Below are positions 1 to 5,308 of a DNA stretch of 12,850 bases, piece by piece. Position numbers and translations under genes: made by a program. The stretch comes from SIG578 sp045543635. GTDB lineage: Bacteria; Bacillota; Clostridia; Oscillospirales; Ruminococcaceae. Location: the NCBI GenBank assembly GCA_045543635.1, contig JAZQMT010000095.1, forward strand, positions 1-12,850, written 5' to 3'. How positions within the stretch are numbered: position 1 is the stretch's first letter; each line of letters opens with the position of its first letter. The notes under the pieces were generated by a model that saw only the letters and a list, made by a program, of their open reading frames with translations, was not told the origin of the DNA and ran no database searches.

Positions 1-2
1 TT

Positions 3-78
3 TGGTGGACTTGAAGGGGATCGAACCCTCGACCTCTCGGATGCGAACCGAACGCTCTCCCAGCTGAGCTACAAGCCC
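3..78 (-). tRNA. tRNA-Ala (anticodon CGC)
   Basis: The minus strand folds as a complete cloverleaf of 76 nt including an encoded CCA. The acceptor arms GGGCTTG and CAAGTCC pair with one G-U, the discriminator is A, and the T arm contains the standard TTCGATC loop. The seven-base anticodon loop is TTCGCAT, giving anticodon CGC, which reads the alanine codon GCG. It lies 38 nt downstream of a second tRNA-Ala and is probably cotranscribed with it from the promoter at 228-256. No terminator is visible because the window ends two bases beyond the CCA. Confidence 0.96.
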
Positions 79-87
79 GAAAAGAAT

Positions 88-113
88 GCCCATTACCATT
101 CTTGGCAATGGGC
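88..113 (-). other. spacer hairpin between the two tRNA-Ala genes
   Basis: GCCCATT at 88-94 and AATGGGC at 107-113 are perfect 7-bp inverted arms around a 12-nt loop, exactly between the two tRNA-Ala genes. No T-run follows on the minus strand, so it is unlikely to be a terminator. It could mark a processing site in a dicistronic tRNA precursor; that role is inference. Confidence 0.5.
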
Positions 114-116
114 AAC

Positions 117-192
117 TGGTGGACCTGATGGGATTCGAACCCACGACCCCCACACTGCCAGTGTGGTGCGCTCCCAGCTGCGCTACAGGCCC
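117..192 (-). tRNA. tRNA-Ala (anticodon GGC)
   Basis: This is a complete 76-nt cloverleaf on the minus strand with an encoded CCA. The acceptor arms are GGGCCTG and CAGGTCC, the discriminator is A and the T loop is TTCGAAT. The anticodon loop CTGGCAG on a CCACA/TGTGG stem gives anticodon GGC, which reads the alanine codon GCC and by wobble GCU. It is the promoter-proximal member of the tRNA-Ala pair, with a leader of roughly 28 nt after the predicted start site. Confidence 0.96.
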
Positions 193-196
193 ATGT

Positions 197-243
197 AAAA
201 ACGGCTTTTGATATACCAGCAAAAGCTATTATATCAAAAACCG
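197..243 (-). terminator. Rho-independent terminator of the nnrD/lipoprotein unit
   Basis: Arms at 202-215 and 230-243 pair over 14 bp on the minus-strand RNA with a single U-G wobble, around a 14-nt loop. The stem is followed by TTTTT (197-201 read in reverse). It lies about 30 nt past the stop codon of the gene at 274-795. Its 5' arm contains the -10 box of the tRNA-Ala promoter, so terminator and promoter share the same DNA. Confidence 0.7.
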
Positions 244-256
244 CTGCATCTGTCAA
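228..256 (-). promoter_or_regulatory. Sigma-A promoter of the tRNA-Ala pair
   Basis: On the minus strand a perfect -35 TTGACA (251-256) is separated by 17 nt from a perfect -10 TATAAT (228-233), which is preceded by an extended TGA. The predicted start is near position 221, upstream of both tRNA-Ala genes. This is one of the two strongest promoters in the window, as expected for stable RNA. Confidence 0.88.
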
Positions 257-273
257 ATATTTTTTTAAAAAAT

Positions 274-795
274 TTACCCTAAAAACTTAAAATTTGTAAA
301 TGTTGCTTTTAAATTCTGTTCAGGCACCGAAAAAGACTTGATTGCGCCGCTTGTCTTGTCAAAACGCATTTCGTATTCCAGTGAGGAAACGCTGCCTGAA
401 ACGGAAAATTCATTGGCTTGCGTATCAATTTTGGTATCCTTAGAGGTTGCTGCATTTGCGATGGCGGAGAAAATCAGCCGTGCTGCAGAAACTGCTTGCC
501 CGTTGGTATCGGAAAGAGGATAGCTTATCCCTTTGTATTCTGCATTAAGGGTTTCGCCGTTAAAATTAAAAATAAGTCCCTCAAGATTTTGAGGAGCGAT
601 GATTTCCAAAACAGCTCCGGCACTGTTTCGATAGGTAAGGTCTGCTTCGGCAGAGAAATCCCCGTAAGAAATTTCAACAGTAGAGGAAAAAGGACGGTCG
701 GTTTGTGGCAGCTGCTGTGTGGTTGGAGTTTCTGTGCAGGAAATCGGTAATGCAAAAAGCAAAACTGCTGCGAAAGACAAAAATACTTTTTTCAT
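274..795 (-). CDS. small secreted protein, probable lipoprotein
   Basis: The protein has 173 residues. It starts with a short basic N-end (MKK) and a hydrophobic stretch to about residue 18, ending in PISC with Cys20. This resembles a lipoprotein signal peptide, but Pro at -3 is unusual for a lipobox, so a plain Sec signal is possible. The mature part is rich in alternating polar and apolar residues with DFSAEADLTY-like strands, suggesting a beta-sheet fold; a LolA-like fold is only a guess. The start is supported by AAAGGAG (803-809) seven bases upstream of the ATG. It follows nnrD by 50 nt and is probably cotranscribed. The leader contains a hairpin whose loop is complementary to this Shine-Dalgarno. 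I do not recognise the family. Confidence 0.75.
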   Translation of the reverse strand: MKKVFLSFAAVLLFALPISCTETPTTQQLPQTDRPFSSTVEISYGDFSAEADLTYRNSAGAVLEIIAPQNLEGLIFNFNGETLNAEYKGISYPLSDTNGQAVSAARLIFSAIANAATSKDTKIDTQANEFSVSGSVSSLEYEMRFDKTSGAIKSFSVPEQNLKATFTNFKFLG

Positions 796-802
796 AAAAA
801 GG

Positions 803-845
803 CTCCTTTAGTGCTCGCAGTGCAAAAAGGAGTTGCATGCACTGC
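803..845 (-). promoter_or_regulatory. intercistronic hairpin with anti-Shine-Dalgarno loop
   Basis: Directly after the nnrD stop codon, GCAGTGCA (838-845 in reverse) and TGCACTGC (817-824 in reverse) form a perfect 8-bp stem on the minus strand. No T-run follows, so it is not a normal terminator. Its 13-nt loop contains CUCCUUU (826-832), the exact complement of the downstream AAAGGAG ribosome binding site at 803-809. Loop-SD pairing could limit translation of the exported protein; this is inference. Confidence 0.45.
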
Positions 846-1715
846 TTAGATGCTTTGGAACACTTCGGGTAACGCCTCGATCATATCGCTGGCTAAAACG
901 CTATGATCGCCCATTCTTTCCCCGCACAAGCTGCCTGCTTTTGCGTGCAGATAAACACCACAGCATGCGGCAGTTTCAGGGGATAAGCCTTGTGCCAAGA
1001 ATGAGCCTATCATTCCAGAGAGCATGTCACCGCTGCCTCCCTTTGCCATACAAGGGTGTCCGCTGTGATTTTCAAAAATTTTTCCGTCCGCTGTTGCAAT
1101 AACGGTCTCAAAATCTTTTAAAACTAAAGTTATATCGTGCTCCTTTGCAAAATCAGCAGCAATTTGAGCTTTGCGGGACTTAATTTCACAAACACTTATG
1201 CCTGTAAGACGCGACATTTCTTTTAGATGCGGTGTTAAGATGAGTGGTGCCGAAGTGCTTCCTAATATTGTTATGTTCTTGGAGACGATATTTATTCCAT
1301 CTGCATCAAGAATAACAGGAATTGTCAGCTCATTAAGCAAGCAAGGCACCAGAATTTCGGTATCTTTACAAACCGAAAGTCCGCAACCAATAATCACTGC
1401 ACTACATCCTTTTGCATATTCAATCAGGGGCTTTATTGCATTTTTTGAAATTTTGCCGTCCCGATTTTCGGGCAGCGGCAATGTTATAGCCTCTGGTACA
1501 GACAATTGAATCGGTAAAAGTGCAGAGAAGGCACTTGCAACTGTGCAAAGACCTGCTCCGCAGCGAAGAGCTGCACGTGCTGCAAGAACACTCGCGCCAC
1601 TCATTCCTCTGCAAGAGGTAATAAGTAAAACCTTTCCAAAATCTCCTTTGTTACAGTCTCGAGATCTGGGTTTAATAAATTTTTTTACATAATCATCATT
1701 TAAAACGATGCTCAT
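846..1715 (-). CDS. nnrD: ADP-dependent NAD(P)H-hydrate dehydratase
   Basis: The protein has 289 residues, normal for stand-alone NnrD (the YjeF C-terminal, ribokinase-like domain). The enzyme repairs hydrated NADH and NADPH (NADHX, NADPHX) in the cytosol, using ADP in the bacterial family. Visible motifs in order are KGDFGKVLLI near residue 23, GMSGA near 37-41, LDADGIN at 136-142, TPHLKEM at 161-167 (the TPHxxE signature), and GGSGD at 226-230 with the presumed catalytic Asp230. No NnrE epimerase domain is fused at the N-terminus, and none is seen in the window. The start is backed by GGGAGG about 7 nt upstream. It is the first gene of a two-gene operon and is divergent from the radical SAM gene. 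Confidence 0.93.
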   Translation of the reverse strand: MSIVLNDDYVKKFIKPRSRDCNKGDFGKVLLITSCRGMSGASVLAARAALRCGAGLCTVASAFSALLPIQLSVPEAITLPLPENRDGKISKNAIKPLIEYAKGCSAVIIGCGLSVCKDTEILVPCLLNELTIPVILDADGINIVSKNITILGSTSAPLILTPHLKEMSRLTGISVCEIKSRKAQIAADFAKEHDITLVLKDFETVIATADGKIFENHSGHPCMAKGGSGDMLSGMIGSFLAQGLSPETAACCGVYLHAKAGSLCGERMGDHSVLASDMIEALPEVFQSI

Positions 1716-1741
1716 ACCTGCCTCCCATGTTATTTTTGTTT

Positions 1742-1747
1742 ATTATA
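1742..1747 (-). promoter_or_regulatory. Extended -10 box for nnrD
   Basis: TATAAT preceded by TGA lies on the minus strand about 26 nt upstream of the nnrD start codon. No good -35 is found 16-18 nt further upstream, so the promoter would depend on the extended -10. Confidence 0.6.
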
Positions 1748-1791
1748 TCATAAAAATGCAGTTTGCACTATGAAAATATAAGAAAAAATGA

Positions 1792-1797
1792 TATAAT
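1792..1797 (+). promoter_or_regulatory. Extended -10 box for the radical SAM gene
   Basis: TATAAT preceded by TGA lies 21 nt upstream of the GTG start. The best -35-like hexamer, TTGCAC at 1763-1768, is 23 nt away and too far, so this is again an extended -10 type promoter. The resulting leader would be short, about 15 nt. Confidence 0.58.
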
Positions 1798-1818
1798 AAA
1801 AAAAGGAGATGAGGCGGT

Positions 1819-2739
1819 GTGCAGTTTTATTCGTATAATCAATATTTACAGGAAACCTTTGGGTGCAAGCTGTATAAGCTTAGCCTCAGTATAGCGGACA
1901 CCTGCCCCAATCGTGATGGGACATGTGGGGTCGGCGGTTGTATTTTCTGTTCAGCAGGTGGTTCGGGTGATTTTGCTGCTGCGCGAAATAAAAGTTTGCC
2001 TGAACAGATAGAAGAGGCAAAAGAACGCATTAACAAAAAATATAGTGGCTCAAAATATGTTGCTTATTTTCAAAGCTTTACAAGTACACATATCGCGCCC
2101 GAAAAATTACGTAATTACTTAAACTGTGTAGTAGAAATGCCTGAAATAGAAGCAATTTCTGTTGCAACAAGAGCAGATTGTCTCGGTGATGAAATTTTAT
2201 CGGCGCTTTCCGAGTGTGCCGAGAAAAAGCCTTTAACCGTCGAGCTTGGCTTACAAACAATTCATGATAAAACGGCACAGCTTATTAATCGTTGCTGTCC
2301 GCTCTCTGCTTTTGAAGAAGCTATCTTAAACCTTAAGGAAATCGGTGCCGAAGTGGTGTTGCATGTCATTTTGGGTTTGCCTTTCGAAAACCGAGAAATG
2401 ATGCTGCAAACCGTGCGTTACGTAGGACAAAGCGGAGCGAACGGTATTAAACTACAGCTTTTGCATGTCTTAAAAGGAACCCGCCTTTTTGAAATGTATC
2501 AAAATGGGGAATTTTCGGTGTTAGGTCCGCAGGAGTATTATTCGCTTGTGGGTGAATGTTTGGAAATATTGCCCCCGAAAATGGTGATTCACCGCATAAC
2601 GGGAGATGGAGCAAAGCGGGAACTCATAGCGCCCCTTTGGAGTGCCGATAAAAAAAGAGTGTTAAACGATTTAAACCGTTATTTACAACAAAATAATATT
2701 GTTCAGGGAAGAAAATATAATAAAATATCTGTATGTTGA
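1819..2739 (+). CDS. radical SAM protein, YhcC/YtqA family
   Basis: The protein has 306 residues and closely matches the TIGR01212-type radical SAM family (E. coli YhcC, B. subtilis YtqA), related to the Elp3 catalytic core. The cluster-binding cysteines are in CPNRDG near residue 29 and GGCIFC at 39-44, giving the family spacing Cys29-x11-Cys41-x2-Cys44. Cys36 is an extra cysteine between them. Later family motifs include SVATRAD near residue 112, ELGLQT near 141, and VLHVILGLPFE near 181. The start is GTG, placed by AAAGGAG at 1802-1807, about 11 nt upstream. The substrate is not settled from sequence; an RNA-modification role is suggested only by relationship to Elp3. It is a single-gene unit with its own terminator. 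Confidence 0.9.
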   Translation: MQFYSYNQYLQETFGCKLYKLSLSIADTCPNRDGTCGVGGCIFCSAGGSGDFAAARNKSLPEQIEEAKERINKKYSGSKYVAYFQSFTSTHIAPEKLRNYLNCVVEMPEIEAISVATRADCLGDEILSALSECAEKKPLTVELGLQTIHDKTAQLINRCCPLSAFEEAILNLKEIGAEVVLHVILGLPFENREMMLQTVRYVGQSGANGIKLQLLHVLKGTRLFEMYQNGEFSVLGPQEYYSLVGECLEILPPKMVIHRITGDGAKRELIAPLWSADKKRVLNDLNRYLQQNNIVQGRKYNKISVC

Positions 2740-2767
2740 CTGCGTAGAAATGGAGAAAATAAAAATA

Positions 2768-2797
2768 GACATCTTTTTGTAAAGAATGTCGATTTTT
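2768..2797 (+). terminator. Terminator after the radical SAM gene
   Basis: GACAT at 2768-2772 pairs with ATGTC at 2786-2790, extended by CTTT/AAAG past one bulged A. The loop is TTGT and the tail is GATTTTT. It lies 28 nt past the stop codon. Confidence 0.65.
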
Positions 2798-2805
2798 AAA
2801 TTGCG

Positions 2806-2848
2806 AACAAAAGAAGCCCGGATAATCTCTTTAGAAATTTATCGGCTT
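2806..2848 (-). terminator. Terminator after the two-TM protein gene
   Basis: On the minus strand AAGCC-GATAA pairs with TTATC-(CG bulge)-GGCTT around a 13-nt loop, followed by the T-rich tail CTTTTGTTC. It begins 6 nt beyond the stop codon at 2854. With the plus-strand terminator beside it, it insulates the two convergent genes. Confidence 0.6.
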
Positions 2849-2853
2849 GTTCA

Positions 2854-3396
2854 TTATAATTTACTAATTTGTTTTAATGATAAATCTTTTTCATTTCGAA
2901 TTTCTATATTTTTTTGCTCTGCCATTTTGATGATGTACCATGAATTTTCCATCTCTGTAGAAACATCCACAACGCATTTCCCATCTTTTCCGTAAAGTGC
3001 AATGATAACATTGCGTTCGTCTGTTTCTTCTATTATTTTTGCACAGATGATATTTTGCCATAGTATTTCTTTTTTTAATAAAAACAAAAACATTTTTTCT
3101 ATTTTTTTAGATGTTATATTGTATTTACAGCTAAAGAGAAAACCATATAACAAAAACAGAACACAAAGCAGTATACAAAAAATAATAAATAAAATTTTAG
3201 TATCACCGTTCATGAATAAAGATAATATAAAAAATGTTATTGAGCCTGTGAAAATCAGCAGTAATATAATAAAACTAGCGCTTTTATTGTACTGAATTAT
3301 AAAATTGTCTTTGTATTCTATTTCTGGCATCGTATCAGGCTGATCTTTTGCCATGCCGAATAATAATTCTAAAACTCCTTCAATAAAATATTCCAC
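2854..3396 (-). CDS. hypothetical protein with two membrane segments and possible PH-like domain
   Basis: The protein has 180 residues in a notably AT-rich gene. A short cytosolic-looking N-end is followed by two strongly hydrophobic segments at about 39-62 and 68-90, separated by the polar turn NGDTK. The C-terminal half alternates strands and ends in an amphipathic helix (YNITSKKIEKMF near 92, ALYGKDGKCVVDVSTEM near 133). That pattern resembles bacterial PH-like membrane-protein domains, but this is a fold guess without a diagnostic motif. The start codon is GTG at 3394-3396, supported by AAAGGCGG 8-10 nt upstream and a good promoter at 3417-3445. It is monocistronic. I do not recognise a specific function. 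Confidence 0.72.
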   Translation of the reverse strand: MEYFIEGVLELLFGMAKDQPDTMPEIEYKDNFIIQYNKSASFIILLLIFTGSITFFILSLFMNGDTKILFIIFCILLCVLFLLYGFLFSCKYNITSKKIEKMFLFLLKKEILWQNIICAKIIEETDERNVIIALYGKDGKCVVDVSTEMENSWYIIKMAEQKNIEIRNEKDLSLKQISKL

Positions 3397-3416
3397 ACAA
3401 TCACCGCCTTTGGTTT

Positions 3417-3445
3417 ATTATACCATGCTAAAAGAAAAAGTGCAA
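3417..3445 (-). promoter_or_regulatory. Promoter of the two-TM protein gene
   Basis: On the minus strand TATAAT (3417-3422) is preceded by TGG (extended -10), and TTGCAC (3440-3445) lies at exactly 17 nt spacing. The -35 overlaps the end of the terminator stem at 3441-3460. Confidence 0.7.
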
Positions 3446-3460
3446 GGCAAGAGCCTTGCA
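3431..3460 (-). terminator. Terminator downstream of the methyltransferase-like gene
   Basis: TGCAAGGC and GCCTTGCA (3441-3448 and 3453-3460) form a perfect 8-bp stem with a 4-nt loop. On the minus strand it is followed by CTTTTTCTTTT, the classic intrinsic-terminator form. The only minus-strand gene upstream is the one ending at 3577, about 117 nt away, with repeat array A in between. Confidence 0.72.
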
Positions 3461-3530
3461 GAAATGAAGCATTGCTGCGCGATGTGAAACAATCCTTGCA
3501 GATTACGAAATATTTTTGCTGACGCAAAAA
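3461..3530. repeat. Hairpin array A (degenerate GTGAA-linked repeat)
   Basis: The segment holds CATTGC/GCGATG (3470-3475, 3479-3484; one G-U), then the linker GTGAAA at 3484-3489, and finally TTTTTGC/GCAAAAA (3513-3519, 3524-3530) with loop TGAC. The last hairpin follows GAAAT, and its TGAC loop is identical to the last hairpin of array B. Together these suggest a worn copy of the same element. It occupies the gap between two minus-strand units and contains no gene. Confidence 0.55.
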
Positions 3531-3576
3531 GATGTGTAGATTTCATCAGTTTGATCAATTGGAATTTATTTTAATA

Positions 3577-4248
3577 TTACCAAATAAATGGTATCAAGCG
3601 ATATTCGACTTTTTGCTTATACTCACGATAGCCATCCAGTTCTTTTTCAAGAAATTCTTCTTCGTTTTTAATCCTTTTAGCGATTATAAAGGGATATACA
3701 AGGAAAATCAAAAATGAATATATGGAACCTAACACAATCGGCATCGATAAAAACAAAAGTAATGTGACGCTATACATTGGGTGTCTGACAATGCCGTATA
3801 GTCCTGTGTCTACCACTTTTTGATTTTCCTGCACTTCAATGGTGCGACTGAGGTATGTATTTTCTCTCAGTACCTCTGCATAAAGAATATATGCAACAAG
3901 AAATACCACCGAAGCCGTGAGTACAGCAAATCTTGGTAAGGTGTACCAATGAAACCGAAATCCAAGTCCTGCAACGATGAATCCTGCTAAAAACATAAGA
4001 CCACTTAATTTGATAACAAGACTCTGTTCTTGTTGCGTTTCTTTTTCATTAAGTCGCTTTTTTAATAATTCGGGGTTCTTAAACATCATTACAATTCCCG
4101 CAATGAACATCGGCACAAACAAAATTCCCATAAATAACCAACCGTTAAAAAATGAAAAAGTACCGGCTGGTAAGAATATCAATACCCCAACTAAAACAAT
4201 ACCTAATAAAAATTTAGTAATTGCTTGAAGGAATAATTTCATTGTCAT
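3577..4248 (-). CDS. isoprenylcysteine carboxyl methyltransferase-like membrane protein
   Basis: The protein has 223 residues and about five to six hydrophobic segments (near residues 9-28, 36-56, 82-98, 107-125, 161-175 and 176-190). The C-terminal part carries the ICMT/PEMT family signature: GLYGIVRHPMYS at 149-160 and RIKNEEEFLEKEL at 192-204, then GYREY at 207-211. These motifs form the SAM-binding region in ICMT-type integral membrane methyltransferases. Bacterial members have mostly unknown lipophilic substrates, and prenylated protein is not implied. The start has GGAG 7-8 nt upstream; a second Met at residue 3 is an alternative. It has its own extended -10 promoter at 4284-4312 and is monocistronic. 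Confidence 0.85.
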   Translation of the reverse strand: MTMKLFLQAITKFLLGIVLVGVLIFLPAGTFSFFNGWLFMGILFVPMFIAGIVMMFKNPELLKKRLNEKETQQEQSLVIKLSGLMFLAGFIVAGLGFRFHWYTLPRFAVLTASVVFLVAYILYAEVLRENTYLSRTIEVQENQKVVDTGLYGIVRHPMYSVTLLLFLSMPIVLGSIYSFLIFLVYPFIIAKRIKNEEEFLEKELDGYREYKQKVEYRLIPFIW

Positions 4249-4283
4249 AGTAATTCTCCGTCAAATTCTTATTTATCGAAAAA

Positions 4284-4312
4284 ATCATACCACAAAACTA
4301 TGAATTTTTCAA
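4284..4312 (-). promoter_or_regulatory. Promoter of the methyltransferase-like gene
   Basis: Minus-strand TTGAAA (4307-4312), 17 nt, then TATGAT (4284-4289) preceded by TGG. Both hexamers are near consensus, and the -10 lies 35 nt upstream of the start codon. Confidence 0.78.
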
Positions 4313-4327
4313 CCGAGCGCAAAAAAT

Positions 4328-4480
4328 CACCCGTGACAAGTGTTCCGACTGTCGAGGGTGAAAAGTGAAATATCCTTCGGAAGTGAAATAATGGCTGATG
4401 GTCATTGTGAAATTTGATGCTGACGCATCAAGAGAAAAGAAACCAAACGGAGCAGAATCGAGGTAAAAGTAACCAAAAGT
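4328..4480. repeat. Hairpin array B (GTGAA-linked repeat)
   Basis: In order on the plus strand: a CACCC/GGGTG-bounded hairpin (4328-4360) containing AAGTGTTCCG (4338-4347); linker GTGAAAT; TCC-TTC-GGA; linker GTGAAAT (4383-4389); AATGGC/GTCATT (4390-4406); linker GTGAAAT (4407-4413); and TTGATGC/GCATCAA (4414-4431). A direct repeat AAAAGWAACCAAA follows at 4435-4447 and 4465-4477. Linkers are conserved while the stem sequences differ. AAGTGTTCCG, the linker and TCC-TTC-GGA recur in the same order on the minus strand of array C. No gene is present; a minus-strand ORF through it is low-complexity. Confidence 0.7.
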
Positions 4481-4484
4481 ACAC

Positions 4485-4901
4485 CTATTTCCTATCCACC
4501 TTTGCTCGTTCAAATTTGATTTTGAATGTAAATTCTTCTGGATCAGAATTAAAATCCTGCAATTCTATTTCCAAGGTATAATAATCACCGTGATCAACAA
4601 GTTTATCTGCCAACCACCATACCTTTTCTCTTCCTTCCAAAGAAATGCCATCCGTCATTATTTTGAAATTGAATAGGCGGATTTCTTTTACCGTATTATC
4701 ATATATTGCGCCTTTTGAATTAATTCTCAAAGTCATAAGATTGCGATTATATTTATTCTTTTCTCTAATGAACTTACTGTAGTCGAATGGAAACTCAAAG
4801 GTTTCAATTCCAACAATGCATGCATCGTGCAAGCCGCTTATCCAATACCATTCCGGCGGATTCTCGGGGCAACTTGACATACATATCTTACCTTTTGTCA
4901 T
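4485..4901 (-). CDS. hypothetical protein, 138 residues, coupled to the four-helix-bundle gene
   Basis: The protein has 138 residues, no signal peptide and no membrane segment. It begins near PPEWYWISGLHDACI (residues 15-29) and continues as alternating strands rich in aromatic and acidic residues (IRLFNFKIMTDG near 74, WWLADKL near 95, YYTLEIELQDF near 107, FTFKIKFE near 124). It looks like a small soluble beta-sheet protein. I do not recognise the family. The reading frame stays open upstream to 5123, but the start is placed at 4901 because AAAGGAG (4909-4915) sits exactly 7 nt before this ATG. The upstream part would only be the shadow of the neighbouring gene. Its first 14 nt overlap the end of the four-helix-bundle gene, so translation is probably coupled. 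Confidence 0.72.
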   Translation of the reverse strand: MTKGKICMSSCPENPPEWYWISGLHDACIVGIETFEFPFDYSKFIREKNKYNRNLMTLRINSKGAIYDNTVKEIRLFNFKIMTDGISLEGREKVWWLADKLVDHGDYYTLEIELQDFNSDPEEFTFKIKFERAKVDRK

Positions 4902-5250
4902 TACTGTTCTCCTTTGCAGTATTGATGGAGGAGATGAGCATAACACGGATACTTGCACAAGCAGACTCAAATTCCTTATATTGTTCCTCTGTAATGTAGT
5001 TTGTCTTGTATAGCAATTCCAACCAATATCCCGTTTCGTTTGCTTCTTTGAGGGCAATTTGGAGTTTGGCAATGAAATCAGCCTTTCCGTGAGCATACTG
5101 TGCTTCACGGATATTGGCTCCAATGGAAGTGCCGCTCCTGCCGATTTGATTGGAAATAATCGACTCGCGTTTTTCCTTCAAATATTTGACGAGGTTTATG
5201 ATGGATACAGCGAAATCCATAGATTGTACTCTTAACTTGCTTTCAGCCAT
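4888..5250 (-). CDS. four helix bundle protein (23S rRNA-intervening-sequence protein family)
   Basis: The protein has 120 residues, the usual length for this family. Almost the whole chain is helical. It shows the family signature QIGRSGTSIGANIREAQ at 35-51 and KEANETGYWLELL at 68-80. Relatives include proteins encoded in 23S rRNA intervening sequences and, more distantly, the Avd accessory proteins of diversity-generating retroelements. Many are free-standing chromosomal genes that form pentamers and whose cellular role is not established. Here there is no rRNA gene or reverse transcriptase nearby. The start has GGAGGTG six bases upstream and a matching promoter. It overlaps the 138-residue gene by 14 nt, and the pair lies between hairpin arrays B and C. 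Confidence 0.9.
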   Translation of the reverse strand: MAESKLRVQSMDFAVSIINLVKYLKEKRESIISNQIGRSGTSIGANIREAQYAHGKADFIAKLQIALKEANETGYWLELLYKTNYITEEQYKEFESACASIRVMLISSINTAKENSNDKR

Positions 5251-5273
5251 ATCGGCACCTCCTATTCAAACAT

Positions 5274-5302
5274 ATTATATCATAAACATCAACAATAAGC
5301 AA
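5274..5302 (-). promoter_or_regulatory. Promoter of the four-helix-bundle operon
   Basis: Minus-strand TTGCTT (5297-5302), 17 nt, then TATAAT (5274-5279) preceded by TGA. The -10 is 23 nt upstream of the start codon, and hairpin array C begins 7 nt beyond the -35. Confidence 0.75.
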
Positions 5303-5308
5303 CATTCA

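Noticed and set aside
4298..4513. Minus-strand open frame of 71 codons over array B
   Set aside because: It overlaps the promoter of the methyltransferase-like gene and the end of the 138-residue gene, and its codons come from the repeat hairpins.
4902..5123. N-terminal extension of the 138-residue protein (212-residue reading frame starting at 5123)
   Set aside because: This part lies in another frame of the four-helix-bundle gene and is low-complexity. A good Shine-Dalgarno sits 7 nt before the internal ATG at 4901.
4888..5250. Diversity-generating retroelement or 23S rRNA intervening sequence, suggested by the four-helix-bundle protein
   Set aside because: There is no reverse transcriptase, no template/variable repeat pair, and no rRNA sequence in the window.
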